A DNA stretch of 64,000 bases from Halichondria panicea (GCF_963675165.1 NC_087381.1:7100419-7164418); one strand, 5' to 3'; shown: positions 1 to 12,965, counted from the stretch's first letter. Program-made: numbers and translations. The notes: generated from the letters alone by a model not told the origin.

Positions 1-1359
1 GATGCGGCTATTATTCGAAACATAAGCCGATAATTGCTGTGATCCTAGTCCACAGTGCACTAAAACCCTGTTCTCAAATGTTTCAGCATGCCTCCAGTCT
101 GGTTTAGCTCCTGAGTTGCTGTGCTAGACAGTTAATTCAGTCATACATCACTACATGCACTGTATTATATCACTCTTCTGGTTTCTTTATAATTATGTCA
201 TGTCACCAGCCGGGGGTTTGCACTTTAGTGCTCTAGTTATTTTTAGTGATGGCATTAATTTGTGCGAACATTCTTTAACTGAATTCCGTGGTAAAGTTGT
301 AATCCATGTCACGAACATTAATTTGAGAATAGTAGCCCATGCTGTAAATATTTTGATGTTTTGATTTAGTTTCTTTTCATCAGTTGGTTGTTCACTTAAA
401 ATGTTAACCTTTGGGTAACTCCATAACTATATGGTTTCACGGTCGGAGCAGCAATCCACGCCACAGAGGCTGTCTTAGACTAGTTGACTAACATTCGAAT
501 AAAGAACAGTTTGAGAGTTTTGTCATCTGGTGGGAGGTTAATTCATATCGAAGACTGTTCCAGTGTGCATGTGTACAATTGACTCCTTCACACTCACAAG
601 AATTGCTTTGGAGAAGTGCTGCTGGAGCTCATGCCAACTCAAGCTGTTCACCATCCACCACCAACCCATATATCTTGTTTGCGTGTTTCTTCCATATTAT
701 ACTCTCACAATTTCAAGTAGAATTGCATAGGGCGCCCACCCATGCAGAATGATGAGTTTGAGCAAGTAGCTAAATTTTCGAAAGCAGTTTATAGTGAGTA
801 GCTAGTTAGACCAAAGGTTAGACTCTACTCTTTGCTTGTATACCAAGAGCAGAACTTGTCTAAACAATATCAATTGCCTACAGGATACCTTGCCTTCATT
901 GGTTTGCTGTTCCTTGTGTATAGAGAATGCACTTGATAATTATAATACAACTATCTAGAAATAATTTTTATGACCTAAAATGTATCCATCACATCATGAG
1001 CAACGAATACTTCCCACGTATTCAGCGAAACTAATTTTACCTACCATGTTATTAATTTTGTTAAACTAAAGATTGTAATTTTGTGTCACTCACTGTCTGG
1101 TAACTGCTATCAGTGAATTAGAACAATACTACAATTAAAGCCACCTCGATATGAGGCCGTGGTATATATTTAATGGGCGCATATAATTATATTCGAGTAA
1201 AATCTCACTGTTTGGGAAAATATGCTCAGTCCCTTCTTGTGCCTATAAAGTTCTTAGAAAATGGTGGGCGTATTTTCACGAGGGTACGATACTTGAACCA
1301 ATGCATGTGCTGTTAACTTTTTTCTAGTGTCCACAATTTACTTGTATTCACAGTTGCAG

Positions 1360-4300
1360 TGAATAAGGCTGGAGACACTCCTCTCTCCCTTAGGTGTTCC
1401 CGTGGTCACCTGGATATGGTCAAGGCTCTCATCAACAAGCATGTTGATCCAAATAGTAAGTGTTTATCGGTGCTGTTACATTGTTGATGGTGGTCTTCCA
1501 CAGAGCCAGTCAACAATGCTGGTGACACCCCACTCTCTCTGGCCTGTGCTAATGGCCACTTGGACACAGTCAAGTATCTTGTGAACCAGCATCATTGTGA
1601 TCCTAAAAGTAAGCATTGGTACATAATTATGGTACATCAATTGCTGCATCACTCAGTACACTCGTACATGTACAGGTACAGTCAACAATGCTGGTGACAC
1701 CCCACTCTCTCTGGCCTGTGCTAATGGCCACTTGGACACAGTCAAGTATCTTGTGAACCAGCATCATTGTGATCCTAAAAGTAAGCATTGGTACATAATT
1801 ATGGTACATCAATTGCTGCATCACTCAGTACACTCGTACATGTACAGGTACAGTCAACAAGGCTGGTGACACCCCACTCTCTCTGGCCTGTGCTAATGGC
1901 CACTTGGACACAGTCAAGTATCTTGTGAACCAGCATCATTGTGATCCTAAAAGTAAGCATTGGTACATAATTATGGTACATCAATTGCTGCATCACTCAG
2001 TACACTCGTACATGTACAGGTACAGTCAACAAGGCTGGTGACACCCCACTCTCTCTGGCCTACAAAGGTGGACACTGGGAAGTGGTAAAGTATCTCGCCA
2101 TCACTCATCACTGTGATACAACAAGTAAAGTTTGTTCATGGTTGTCAATGAATGACCTGTTGGTTTTATCGCAACTATTAAATTTTTCTCTTTATGGAAT
2201 TGCATATTGTTATTGATACCGTATATATATAGCTGTAAGTTTGGCTATTATTAGCAGTTTTTAATTTGACGATTGCTGCAGGCATTATAAGTGCAAATGT
2301 ACTGGGACTGACTATCAAGCTAATTGCATGCCATTTAATCCCAATCACCAAGTTTACCCGCTATAAGTTATAGCCTATAGCATGATATATATACTGTGGG
2401 ACAGATTGAGGATTGAAGAAAAATTTATCTTTTCTGGATCTCAGCCATGACACTACCCGAGGCGGCGCGTAGGCGGCCTCGGTTACAGTAGTGTGTCTGT
2501 GTGTCCGTGTGTGTGTGTGTCGCTCAGTTTGGCTTACCTGGTGATTTAGGCATAACAATTTGTACATAGGGAAACTTGTAGCATTAAAACTAAGGCTTAA
2601 AATTTGGCAGATTTTGCAAAAGAAGTCTTTGTTTCGCATAAAAGGCGAGCTAAGCTTTTTGTGTACTACTAAACGCGGCTATTATTTGAAATATTATTAC
2701 CGTAAGACTAGACAGTTAATTCAGTCATACATGATATTCATCACTACATGCTATATCACTCTTCTGTAATCATGTCATGTCACCAGCCGAGGGTTTGCAC
2801 TTTAATGCTCTAGTTATTTTTAGTGATGGCATTAATTTGTGTGAACATTCTTTAACTGTATTCCGTGGTAAAGTTGTAATCCATGTCACGAACATTAATT
2901 TGAGAATAGTAGCCCATGCTGTAAATATTTTGATGTTTTGATTTAGTTTCTTTTCATCAGTTGGTTGTTCACTTAAAATGTTAACCTTTGGGTAACTCCA
3001 TAACTATATGGTTTCACGGTCGGAGCAGCAATCCACGCCACAGAGGCTGTCTTAGACTAGTTGACTAACATTCGAATAAAGAACAGTTTGAGAGTTTTGT
3101 CATCTGGTGGGAGGTTAATTCATATCGAAGACTGTTCCAGTGTGCATGTGTACAATTGACTCCTTCACACTCACAAGAATTGCTTTGGAGAAGTGCTGCT
3201 GGACCTCATGCCAACTCAAGCTGCTTTCACCATCCACCACCAACCCATATATATCTTGTTTGCGTGTTTCTTCCATACTCTCACAATTTCAAGTAGAATC
3301 GCATAGGGCGCCCACCCATGCAGAATGATGAGTTTGAGCAAGTAGCTAAATGTTCGAAAGCAGTTTATAGTGAGTAGCTAGTTAGACCAAAGGTTAGACT
3401 CTACTCTTTGCTAGTATACCAAGAGCAGAATTTGTCTTATATCTCTAAACAATATCAATTGCCTACAGGATACCTTGCCTTCATTGGTTTGCTGTTCCTT
3501 GTGTATAGAGAATGCACTTGATAATTATAATACAACTATCTAGAAATAATTTTTATGACCTAAAATGTATCCATCACATCATGAGCAACGAATACTTCCC
3601 ACGTATTCAGCGAAACTAATTTTACCTACCATGTTATTAATTTTGTTAAACTAAAGATTGTAATTTTGTATCACTCACTGTCTGTGGTAACTGCTATCAG
3701 TGAATTAGAACAATACTACAATTAAAGTCACCTCGATATGAGGCCGTGGTATATATTTGATGGACGCATATAATTATATTCGAGTAAAATCTCACTGTTT
3801 GGGAAAATATGCTCAGTCCCTTCTTGTGCCTATAAAGTTCTTAGAAAATGGTGGGTGTATTTTCACGAGGGTATGATACATGGACCAATGCATGTGCTGT
3901 TAACTTTTTTCTAGTGTTCACAATTTACTTGTATTCACAGTTGCAGTGAATAAGGCTGGAGACACTCCTCTCTCCCTTGAGTGTTCCAGTGGTGACCTGG
4001 AGATGGTCAAGGCTCTCATCAACAAGCATGTTGATCCAAATAGTAAGTGTTTATCAGTGCTGTTACGTTGTTGAAGGTGGTCTTCCACAGAGCCAGTCAA
4101 CAAGGCTGGTGACAGCCCACTCTCTCTGGCCTACAAAAGTGGACACTGGGAAGTGATCAAGTATCTCGCCATCACTCATCACTGTGATACAAAAAGTAAA
4201 GTTTGTTCATGGTTGTCAATGAATGACCTGTTGGTTTTATCGCACTATGAATTGCATATTATTTTGATACCGTAGCTGTAAGTTTGGCTCTATTATTGGC

Positions 4301-7300
4301 ATTTTTTAATGCTGCAGGCATAATTATTATAAGTGCAAATGATGTACTGGGACTGACTATCAAGCTAATTGCATGCCATTGGTAATCTTTAATCCATGAT
4401 TCGCCAATCGCAAGTTTACCCGCTATAAGTTATAGCCTATAGCATGATATATATACTATGGGACAGGTTGAGGATTGAGGAAAAGTTCCCCTTTACTGGA
4501 TCTCAGTCAAGACACTAGATAAAGTTATTAACCCGAGGCGCGTAAGCGGCCTCAGTTACAATAGTCTGTCTGTGTGTCTGTGTGTGTGTCTGTCGCTCAA
4601 TTACCTGGTAAATTAGGCATCATAATTTGTACGTAGCATTAAAACTAAGGCTTAAAATTTGGCAGATTTTGCAAAGAAGTCTTTGTTTCGTAGAAAAGGC
4701 AAGCTAAACCTAAGAAGCTTTTTGCTTACTACTAAACGCGGCTATTATTTGAAACATTAATTACCGTAAGACCTCGATTTAAGGCGACCCTCCAAATATG
4801 CGACACCCAGGAGCTTCAGCAATTTTCTGACCTCTAAAAGTGAGCGACAGCTGCGTTGACAATTATTTTTTAATGCCGCGTTCTAAATATAGCCACTCCC
4901 TAGCCTCAATTGTAGCCCACTGGAAAATTTGTGTTTTAAGCGACCTAAAATCGAGGCAAGTAGACTCTATAAAGTTATCTCCAATTAGATGCGACCCTCT
5001 AAATATGTGACACCTGGGCTTCAATATAATTTTTCAACCTCCAAAAAGAAGCGACCTCTGGCTTCGTAATTATTAAAAAGTGTCGCTTTAAATCGAGATC
5101 TTACGGTAGCCCAGCTAGATGCGGCTATTATTCAAAACATAAGCCTGTTTGCTTTGTGTGTTTGTGGAAAAGGGTCAATACAATAGAAAGCTAGAATTGT
5201 GTCTGGTTTGTTTCTGTTAGCTGACTCTGGGATCCTACTCAAGGAGCCATACTTCTCTGCATGAGACTCCAGGCTTCTTTACTGTGATCCTAGTCCACAG
5301 TGCATATATCTATCTATGTACCACTAAAACCCTGTTCTCAAATGTTTCAGCAAGCCTCCAGTCTGGTTTAGTTCCTGAGTTGCTGTGCTAGACAGTTAAT
5401 TCAGTCATATATCACTACATGCACTGTATTATATCACTCTTCTGGTTTCTTATAATCATGTCACCAGCCGAGGGTTTGCACTTTAGTGCTCTAGTTATTT
5501 TTTAGTGATGTCATTAATTTGTGTGAACATTCTTTAACTGTATTCCATGGTAAAGTTGTAATCCATGTCACGAACATTAATTTGAGAATAGTAGCCCATG
5601 CTGTAAATTAATATTTTGTTTAGTTTCTTTTCATCAGTTGGTTGTTCACTTAAAATGTAAACCTTTGGGTAACTTCATAACTATAATTATGGTTTCACGG
5701 TCGGAGCAGCAATCCACGCCACAGAGGCAAATTATTCCTGTCTTAGACTAGTTGACTAACCTCCGAATAAAGGACAGTTTGAGAGTTTTGTCCTCTGGTG
5801 GGAAGTTAATTCGTATCAAAGACTGTTCCAGCGTGCATATGTACAATTGACTCCTTCACACTCACAAGAATTGCTTTGGAGAAGTGCTGCTGGAGCTCAT
5901 GCCAACTCAACCTGCTTTCACCATCCACCACTAACCCATTATTATATCTTGTTTGCGTGTTTCTTCCATATTATACTCTCATAATTTCAAGTAGAATTGC
6001 ATAAGACACCCACCCAGAATGATGAGTTGAGCAAGTAGCTAAACGTTCGAAAGCAGTTTAGTGAGTAGCTAGTTAGACCATGCAAAGGTTAGACTCTACT
6101 CTTTGCTAGTATACCAAGAGCAGAATTTGTCTTATATCTCTAACCCTTTCCCGGCTTTGGACGACATATGTCGTCCAGCTGACCGAGATTTTTCAAAAAT
6201 TTGCTGTGCTGGCTGTGTTGGAGACTGTAGGTACCAGCACATGCACATTGAGCTGCTCTTTCACATGGTATTTTCAACATCTTGCTTCGAGGTACACTTT
6301 GTGCAGTACGGTCGAAAGAAAAGTGACCGTTTGATGATGACTTCAAGATCTTGGTAGTACAACCTCAGTGGGGTTCTAGAGCTGCTAGACAGTGAGAATA
6401 TCAATCCTCATGGCCTTGTAGAGTGAGAGGACAGTGACTGGGATCATAGCTAGGTAGGAAGCTACCTCAAGCTAAAAAATAAAGAGCCTGAGGAGCCTGA
6501 AGGAGCTGGACCAAGTTTCTGGATCTGGTAAGTCTAGAGTAGCATTTGTAAAACATACTGTATACTGATAGCTTCAGGATAGCTTCAGTATATGTTTGCT
6601 TAGGCTAGTTAGTACAGCAGTGGATATCATGAGCCACCATTGAACTTGTAAACGTGTGTGTAGGTGAAGAACATTTCCCGGGAAAAGGGCGTCTGCTGAT
6701 ACGACCTCGCAGAGAAGTTTCGGCAGATCCTGATCGAACTATGTCACCGTGAGAACATTGAGAACACTTACTTAGTGTCTATAGCACTTTGTGCCTTCGT
6801 ATAATATTGTTTGTGTACATAATTGTGAATGTTTGTAAACAATCGCTAATTAGTTGGGGGTGGTCAGTTGCTAGGTAACGATGATGATGTCATGGTACCC
6901 CCGGGGTCTGGGCTACCTGTAGGAAATAGTTACGAGTGATTTCAATGTATGGTTCATAAGATATGGATTTTTAAAGAAAAACATGTATTAATTCTGTATT
7001 ATTTTGTTTTAATTAAAGCCGGGAAAGGGATCTCTAAACAATATCAATTGCCTACAGGATACCTTGCCTTCATTGGTTTGCTGTTCCTTGTGTATAGAGA
7101 ATGTACTTGATAAAATACAACTCTTTAGAAATAATTTTTATGACCTACAATGTGTCCATCACATCATGAGCAACAAATACTTCTCACGTATTCAGCGAAA
7201 CTAACTTTCCTACCATGTTATTAATTTTCTAATGATTGTATTTTGTGTCAATTACAGACTATGTTATTATATACCGTACGGGTAGAAAATTTCGAGGTGT

Positions 7301-10300
7301 TTTTTATTTCGTGTTTTTCGTGGGTGGCTGCAGAACACGAAAATTAAAACCCTTGGAAAGCTTCGTATACGCATGCGAGATAGTGCCACACCCTAACTCC
7401 ACGAAATTTACTACCCGTGAAACTTTCCAAATATTCTAATATTGAATTGCACGAAAATTTACAGCCTCTAAATTTTCCACTCGTACGGTACGTATAGTTA
7501 TTATTATAGTTGTTTATACTAACATTTACCATGCATCACTATAACTTCTGTACTATTTTAGGTGTTCTACTACTAGCCATAACGCATAATCGTGAGGTAA
7601 AAGTGGAGTTTTTATTGGCAGAATGCCACAGTGATCCGAATGTGACCGACAAAAAAGGCAAGACACCTCTCGATTTGGCCTATAACCCTTGGATCATAAA
7701 ACTCCTCTTGAAACATGGAGCCAAGGGTGCCAATGTCTACAAGGAACACAGCAAGCTCATCGGAAAGCTCTCCTCCGAACGACCCCCACACCTTCCTCTG
7801 TCTGTGCTCGTCATTGGTGATGGTGGCGTGGGGAAGAGCACTCTGTTGAAGTCCATTCTGAACCCAAAAGGGTTTTGGTCTAAACTACAGAAAGCAAAAC
7901 CCGTAGATGGTGTCGATGCAAAGACAGTGGGGATCATACCGTATGAAATATACACCAAAGAGTTTGGGAGGATCATCTACTTTGATTTTGCTGGCCAGAA
8001 AGAGTTTTACACGAGCCACTGTGCCATTCTGGAGAATGCTGTTCAAACCTCACCACCCATCATTATCCTCTGTGCTAAGCTTGTAGAAAGTGAGCAGGCG
8101 ATTATTGATTCCATGTATCATTGGTTGACCCTCGTCCAAAACCAGTGCACCAATCTGAAAGGCAAAGCACATGTGATAGTAGTTGGTAGCCATGCCGACC
8201 AGGTGAAGGAAATGGGAGAAGATCCACGAGCCAAAGAGGGCATCTTTGCCCCCATTATCAAGCAATTCCCAAAGTTTGAGTTTAAAGAGTTCATTCCAAT
8301 GGATTGCCGCTTTGCTGATTCGAATGATATGACAAAAGCAAGAAAACAGATTCAGAAAAGCTCTGCTATTCTTCGTTCTCCAGAAACTATCAGCTTGAAT
8401 GCTCACACCTTTTACATCTACCTTGCCGAAAGCTTCAAAGACGACCTTGCTTTGTCGTTGGGAAATGTCTATGAAAGAATCAAGAGCGATCTTAATGAGG
8501 ATCTGTCAAAACGCACTCAAGATATTCTTTCTTTCATACCCAGCACCGTCCCTCACCTTGTAGAGATCTGTGACCAGCTGCATAAAAGAGGTCTCCTATT
8601 GTTTCTCCGCAATGACAGCTCTCCAGAGAAGTCTTTCTTAGTGATTGACCAAGCAACACTTCTGTCCAGAGTCACTGGGACCGTGTTTGCTCCTGAAAGT
8701 TTCCGCCAGCACTGCAAGCTAGCTTCAAGCACTGGAGTGGTGCCTTTGACGAAATTCGAAAAAGAATTTGATGGCTTCGACATAGAGATGCTGATTGCCT
8801 ACATGTCTCATTTAGAGCTGTGTTTCGAAATATTAGACAAGCAAGTCTTGGATTTTATTTCGAAGGAGATTGCTTCTTCCACTGACAGAGATGCTTCTGT
8901 TCCTGAGTCTGACACTCGATACCTCTTCTTTCCAGGGCTCATTCGAATCGAAACTCCAGAGCAAGTTTGGAAAGATACTCAAAGCATCAAGTACCACTTT
9001 GGTTGGATACTTAAAACCTCTCAAAAAACCGAGTTTTTTGATCCTCGCTGCCTTCAGGTTCTCATTCTGAGGATAGTGTTCACATTCCGCCTTGCCCCTG
9101 CCAGTAACATAATGCATGACATCCCTTCCCTACAGAGATTCTGCTCTGTGTGGAAGAGTGGGATCTGCTGGTGTGATGATGATGGAATCACTGCACACCT
9201 CGAACTTGCTGAAAATGGCCAATCTCTTGTTCTCAAAATGCGCACTGACACAGTTCGACCTGAAGGTTTGATTCATCGCTCCAGAATTATGAGCACAATC
9301 CGTGAGACCGTTGAATGTTTTGGCCGCAATGTGAATGTGATTGAATCAGTGATTGATCCAGATGAAGTTGTCAAGCATCCTCTGAAAAATCCCTCTGACC
9401 TCCCACTGGTCAACATCAAAGATATTGCAGCAGCTGTCTCCTCCAACAGAAGAATGATGAAATCAACACAACAAGTTGGCCTCACCTTCAAGCATCTCTT
9501 ACAGTTTGAGCCATACGCTGGCCTGGATCAAACCACCATACAGTGTATCCACAATGACAAGAATGCCAAGAAAGATGAGAAAATCTCCAATGCATTCATT
9601 TTCCGTTTTGCCAGCCAAATTACCGACCCTGACAGTGAAGAACAGGATCAAGTAGTTCGAAACAGTCGCATGTACAGAAGAATTCTGAGCCCTTCCATTG
9701 CCAAAATTCCGCTAGTCAGTCCCAGACAAGAGGTGGTCCAGGCCCTTGAGACGTGGAAGAGTGAGACTGAGGGAACTTACAGCTGTCTGAGGGAGACTCT
9801 TAACAAGTACAGCGTCTTCACTGGGAGAAACCCTTTGGTCAGTGTATAGTTTATATGTGTATATTAATTGATTTGTCTTAATAATTATACACATTATTTG
9901 GTCCCCTGCATGCAGGACCTAGCGGGTGTGGCTCACAACGAGGTTGATCTCTCTGTATTCCCAGAACCTCCTGCTACAGATACAGGTTTGTGTGTTTTCA
10001 ATTACAAATTGTGACCTCATGGTTCATCACCACATGCAGGAGAAGACTTGCTACCACTAGATAAAGTGAAGAATGCAGTCATTGCAATCACTGCTGACTG
10101 GTACAGTCTGGCAATACAGCTGGATATTGACTACAAAACTAGAAAGGTATGTAGAAAATCTCAATTGATAAGTGACAATCATGTAATGCATGAGCGAATA
10201 TTCATTACTTATAAACATTGTTGTCATGTCCAGGTCATTGAGCGTGACCACCCATCGGCAGAAGCTGGATTCCATGCCATGTTGCAGCACTGGGTGAGGA

Positions 10301-11875
10301 GACCCTCCCCTCCTTCCTCCTGGTCGGCCCTCATTAGAGCACTAAAGTGCCTCGTCATCAATCGAGCAGACATTGCAGCAGACATGGAGACACATCAGGT
10401 ATGTTGTACAATTGTGTGTGTACAGTACATTGCATTAACCCTTTCCCCGCTTTAGCCGACTATAGTCGGCATGGCTACTGATAAATTTCAAAAAATCGTT
10501 GTGCACGCTGTGTTGGAGCTATGCGCACACTGCAGGTACCAGCAGATGCGCATTGAGCTGCTCTTCCTTGTGGTATTTTTAATATTTTGCTTTGAGGTAC
10601 AGTTCGATCAGAATTGTCGAAAGAAAAGTGACCGTTTTATAATTGCTACAAGATCTTTGTAGTACAACCTCAGGGAGGTTCTAGGGAAGCTAGAGAGTGA
10701 GAATATAGATGCCTATGGCCTTGTAGAGTGAGAGGACAGTGACTGGGATCATAGCTAGGTAGGAAGCTTCCTTTCAGAGGTTAAGCTAAAAAGAAAGAGC
10801 CTGAGAATCCTGAGGAAGACGCACTTGAGGTGGACCATCTTCCTGAACCTGGTAAGTCACTATAGAGTAGCATTTGTAGTCTTGATAGCTTCACTATAGG
10901 TTTGTTTAGGCTAGTTAGTACAACAGTGGACATCATGAGCCACCATTAAACTTATAAACCTGTGTGTAGGTGAAGAAAATATTTCCCGGGAAAAGGGTGT
11001 CTGCCGATAGAACCTCAAATACAAGTTTCTGCAGATCCTGATTGAGTCCTGAGTCAGCCATGTCACCGTGAGAACATTCTGAACACTTATATCATGTGTT
11101 CAGTCACTTCGTAACATCACACAATATTGTTTGTGTACATAATTATAAATTTTTGTTAACAATTGTTATTTGTGGGGTGGTGGTTGGTTGCTAGGCAACA
11201 ATGATGATTCCATGAATGCGACAGGTCCGGTTCTACCTGTGGAACTTTGTTACAAGTGTTTTTAATATACGGTTCATGAGTTATAAATTTTTTAAACAAA
11301 ATATGCGAATATTCACTTTTAATTAAAGCAGGGAAAGGGTTAACTAACTCCTGAATGTGCAGAATGTGTTGGGAGTATCTAGAGATGGTGAATCATCCAT
11401 TCCCTCTCAGGATCAGCAAAACTTATTTGTCCAAAAAGGTTTGTACATAAATATAGCATTGATTTCAGCTTGACTTGCTTGCTACAGAGCCACTCAGTGT
11501 GGACCAGCACTTGAAGGTGGTGAGAGAGACCACCTGGGAAGCAAGAGCCAAATGGAAGTGTCTGGGAGAACAGTTGGGAGTTACCATGGGGAAATTAGAG
11601 GTGAGGAATTTTCCTTCAAATGTGATTTTGTCGTTTAGACTAAGCAAGTTGATCACGTTGTGATTTTCTTCCCACAGGAGATTCAGCACAACCGTCATCA
11701 TGTAGCTGGAGCTTGTTTAACTGGCATGCTGGAGCACTGGTTGACCCAGACCGACCCTCCCCCCTCCTGGTCCGCTCTCATTGAGGCTCTCAGATCCCCT
11801 GCTCTTGGTCAGGGGGACATTGCCAGTGAGATTGAGACTAGGATCACTCCACACCATAGACAAGTGGACACATGA
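1360..11875 (+). CDS. Roco-family protein: ankyrin repeats, Roc GTPase, COR and two Death-like domains (5' end outside window)
   Basis: Seven ankyrin exons (1360-1455, 1510-1608, 1682-1780, 1854-1952, 2026-2124, 3947-4042, 4097-4195), each 96 or 99 bp with phase-1 borders, precede a large exon 7562-9837. That exon holds a final ankyrin stretch and then the Roc GTPase: P-loop GDGGVGKST (about 7816), switch motif DFAGQKEF and VGSHAD in the G4 position. A COR region follows (FFPGLIRIE, about 8930). Further exons are 9916-9985, 10040-10146, 10234-10398, 11363-11438, 11488-11600 and 11678-11875 (TGA); they encode two Death-fold-like domains with the W..LA/LG..L pattern. Roco proteins are GTP-regulated signalling scaffolds of the LRRK/DAPK1/MFHAS1 superfamily; ANK plus Death suggests a DAPK1-like or innate-immune adaptor role, which is inference. 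All junctions keep frame. The start lies left of the window. Confidence 0.88.
1505..2130 (+). repeat. 172-bp tandem duplication of a single ankyrin exon plus intron
   Basis: Exons starting at 1510, 1682, 1854 and 2026 are spaced by exactly 172 bp. Each is 99 bp, encodes one ankyrin repeat of 33 residues and has phase-1 borders on both sides. The introns between them (containing GTAAGCATTGGTACATAATT) are almost identical, so the duplication is recent. The fourth exon diverges in its second half (AYKGGHWEVVKYLAITHHCD) and matches the exon at 4097. Confidence 0.93.
4764..5106. mobile_element. MITE with terminal inverted repeats beginning CCGTAAG, TA-flanked
   Basis: The left end CCGTAAGACCTCGATTTAA and the right end TTAAATCGAGATCTTACGG are inverted copies about 19 bp long, both flanked by TA. 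The 343-bp interior has no long reading frame. The second copy of the 2.6-kb repeat has the uninterrupted site (about 2697). TA flanks fit the Tc1/mariner superfamily, but no transposase is present. Confidence 0.8.
6144..7029. mobile_element. Non-autonomous DNA transposon, copy 1 (ends CCCTTTCCCGGC / GCCGGGAAAGGG)
   Basis: The element is 886 bp with perfect 12-bp inverted ends. It sits in the third copy of the 2.6-kb repeat; the second copy retains the empty site (about 3437), which shows that ATCTCTAA was duplicated on both sides. Just inside the left end lies a perfect 18-bp palindrome (6159-6176). A short frame ending at 6357 is shared with the related element at 10439. The TIR style resembles piggyBac-like elements, but the 8-bp target duplication does not. 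Confidence 0.82.
7274..7488. mobile_element. MITE with CCGTACG terminal inverted repeats
   Basis: The left end CCGTACGGGTAGAAAATTT and the right end AAATTTTCCACTCGTACGG are imperfect inverted copies flanked by TA. The interior, about 215 bp, is A/T-rich with CACGAAA motifs. It lies in the intron just upstream of the Roc exon. It resembles the element at 28745 and shares the TA-CCGTA end with the one at 4764. Confidence 0.75.
10439..11339. mobile_element. Non-autonomous DNA transposon, copy 2, TTAA-flanked (piggyBac-like)
   Basis: This 901-bp element begins CCCTTTCCCCGCTTTA and ends TTAAAGCAGGGAAAGGG, and TTAA lies directly on both sides. It is clearly related along its length to the element at 6144, including the frame ending near 10662. 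A perfect 16-bp palindrome (10455-10470) occupies the same subterminal place but with different bases. It lies inside the Roco intron between exons 10234-10398 and 11363-11438. Confidence 0.85.
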
Positions 11876-12965
11876 ATTTTCATGACTCATGATTATATGC
11901 ACTGTAATTTATTTTTACTACGGTATAATTATAATGATTATATTATTGTATTATTTTCTAATGATCCCAGGGACTTTTCTGGGAAATTTTCATTGTTTTA
12001 ATATAGCGTGGACAATAATTAAATTTATGCTATTACTGATCATAAAGCGTAATAATTACCCGGTGCGTGGTAGCAGGGTAGAGTGATTGGTGTGCGTGGT
12101 AGCAGGGTGGAGTGATTGGTGTGCGTGGTAGCAGGGTGGAGTGATTGGTGTGTGTGGTAGCAGGGTAGAGCGATTGGTGTGCGTGGTAGCAGGGTGGAGT
12201 GATTGGTGTGCGTGGTAGCAGGGTGGAGTGATTGGTGTGCGTGGTAGCAGGGTGGAGTGATTGGTGTGCGTGGTAGCAGGGTGGAGTGATTGGTGTGCGT
12301 GGTAGCAGGGTGGAGTGATTGGTGTGCGTGGTAGCAGGGTGGAGTGATTGGTGTGCGTGGTAGCAGGGTAGAGTGATTGGTGTGTGTGTTTGGACACAAC
12401 AATGAACTGTTTGAGCGACTGCTTTATTCACGAGCTGCTAATGAGACAGTATAGTTGAGGCTTCATGTAGTTATATATATAGTTGCAACTTGTAGACGAT
12501 CTTGGAAGGCGGCAAAAAACACTGTTTTCTTCGATCTAATCATTACTATCGATCATTCCCCATATAATATTAATGGTATTATCTGTTTTGCCGCTATGCT
12601 ATCATTATGGCTCAACGCACGGGATGAATGCTCGATCTATAGAATTCAGCAAGTTTAATTTGTAGCCGGTAAAACTTTGACAAAAGCTTTGCTCCCAATA
12701 TAAATTGTTTATTCGGAGGTTTCACTGTATATTTTTAATAATTATAATGTTGTCAAGGTAACGATAGTGTAATAACCTGCATGCTTTTGTCATAAACACT
12801 CGTCAGGTCTGCTGCATATAACCCGACAATTCATTCATGTTTTCTTATAATTATACAGACAGTCCACCAATGAAAGTACAGGCCTTTAGATTATTCACAT
12901 AATTGACAATGCAAGATATAGTACACAAGCTCGTAGGACAATACACAGTCAAATTTAAATTGTAA
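11876..12965. other. Intergenic region between the 3' ends of Roco and RNF32
   Basis: Both neighbours end here (tail to tail). Apart from the 29-bp minisatellite at 12062-12389 it is A/T-rich sequence in which I see no coding exon or RNA gene. Confidence 0.7.
12062..12389. repeat. 29-bp minisatellite, 11 copies
   Basis: TAGCAGGGTGGAGTGATTGG recurs every 29 bp from 12071 to 12361, with a few substitutions (TAGAG for TGGAG). The unit is not a multiple of three and contains no stop on the minus strand, so all three minus frames stay open, giving spurious His/Pro/Thr-rich peptides. Confidence 0.95.

Larger units (their letters stand above)
1..7250 (+). repeat. Triplicated segment of about 2.6 kb around the Roco ankyrin exons
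   Basis: The same sequence recurs three times in direct orientation: landmarks near 130, 2712 and 5392 (CAGTTAATTCAGTCATA), near 430, 3010 and 5690, and near 1000, 3580 and 7180. Copies differ by scattered substitutions and small indels. The first copy carries five ankyrin exons and the second two. The third lacks recognisable ankyrin exons and is interrupted by a transposon at 6144-7029. Everything before 1360 appears to be intron of a gene that starts further left. Confidence 0.85.

Noticed and set aside
155..364. Short frames in the 2.6-kb repeat units near the left edge
   Set aside because: They are not preserved between the three copies and lie in intron sequence.
12062..12389. 29-bp direct repeat array that superficially resembles a CRISPR array, with long minus-strand open frames
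   Set aside because: The units are contiguous with no spacers, the host is an animal, and the open frames arise because a 29-bp unit without stops is readable in all three phases.
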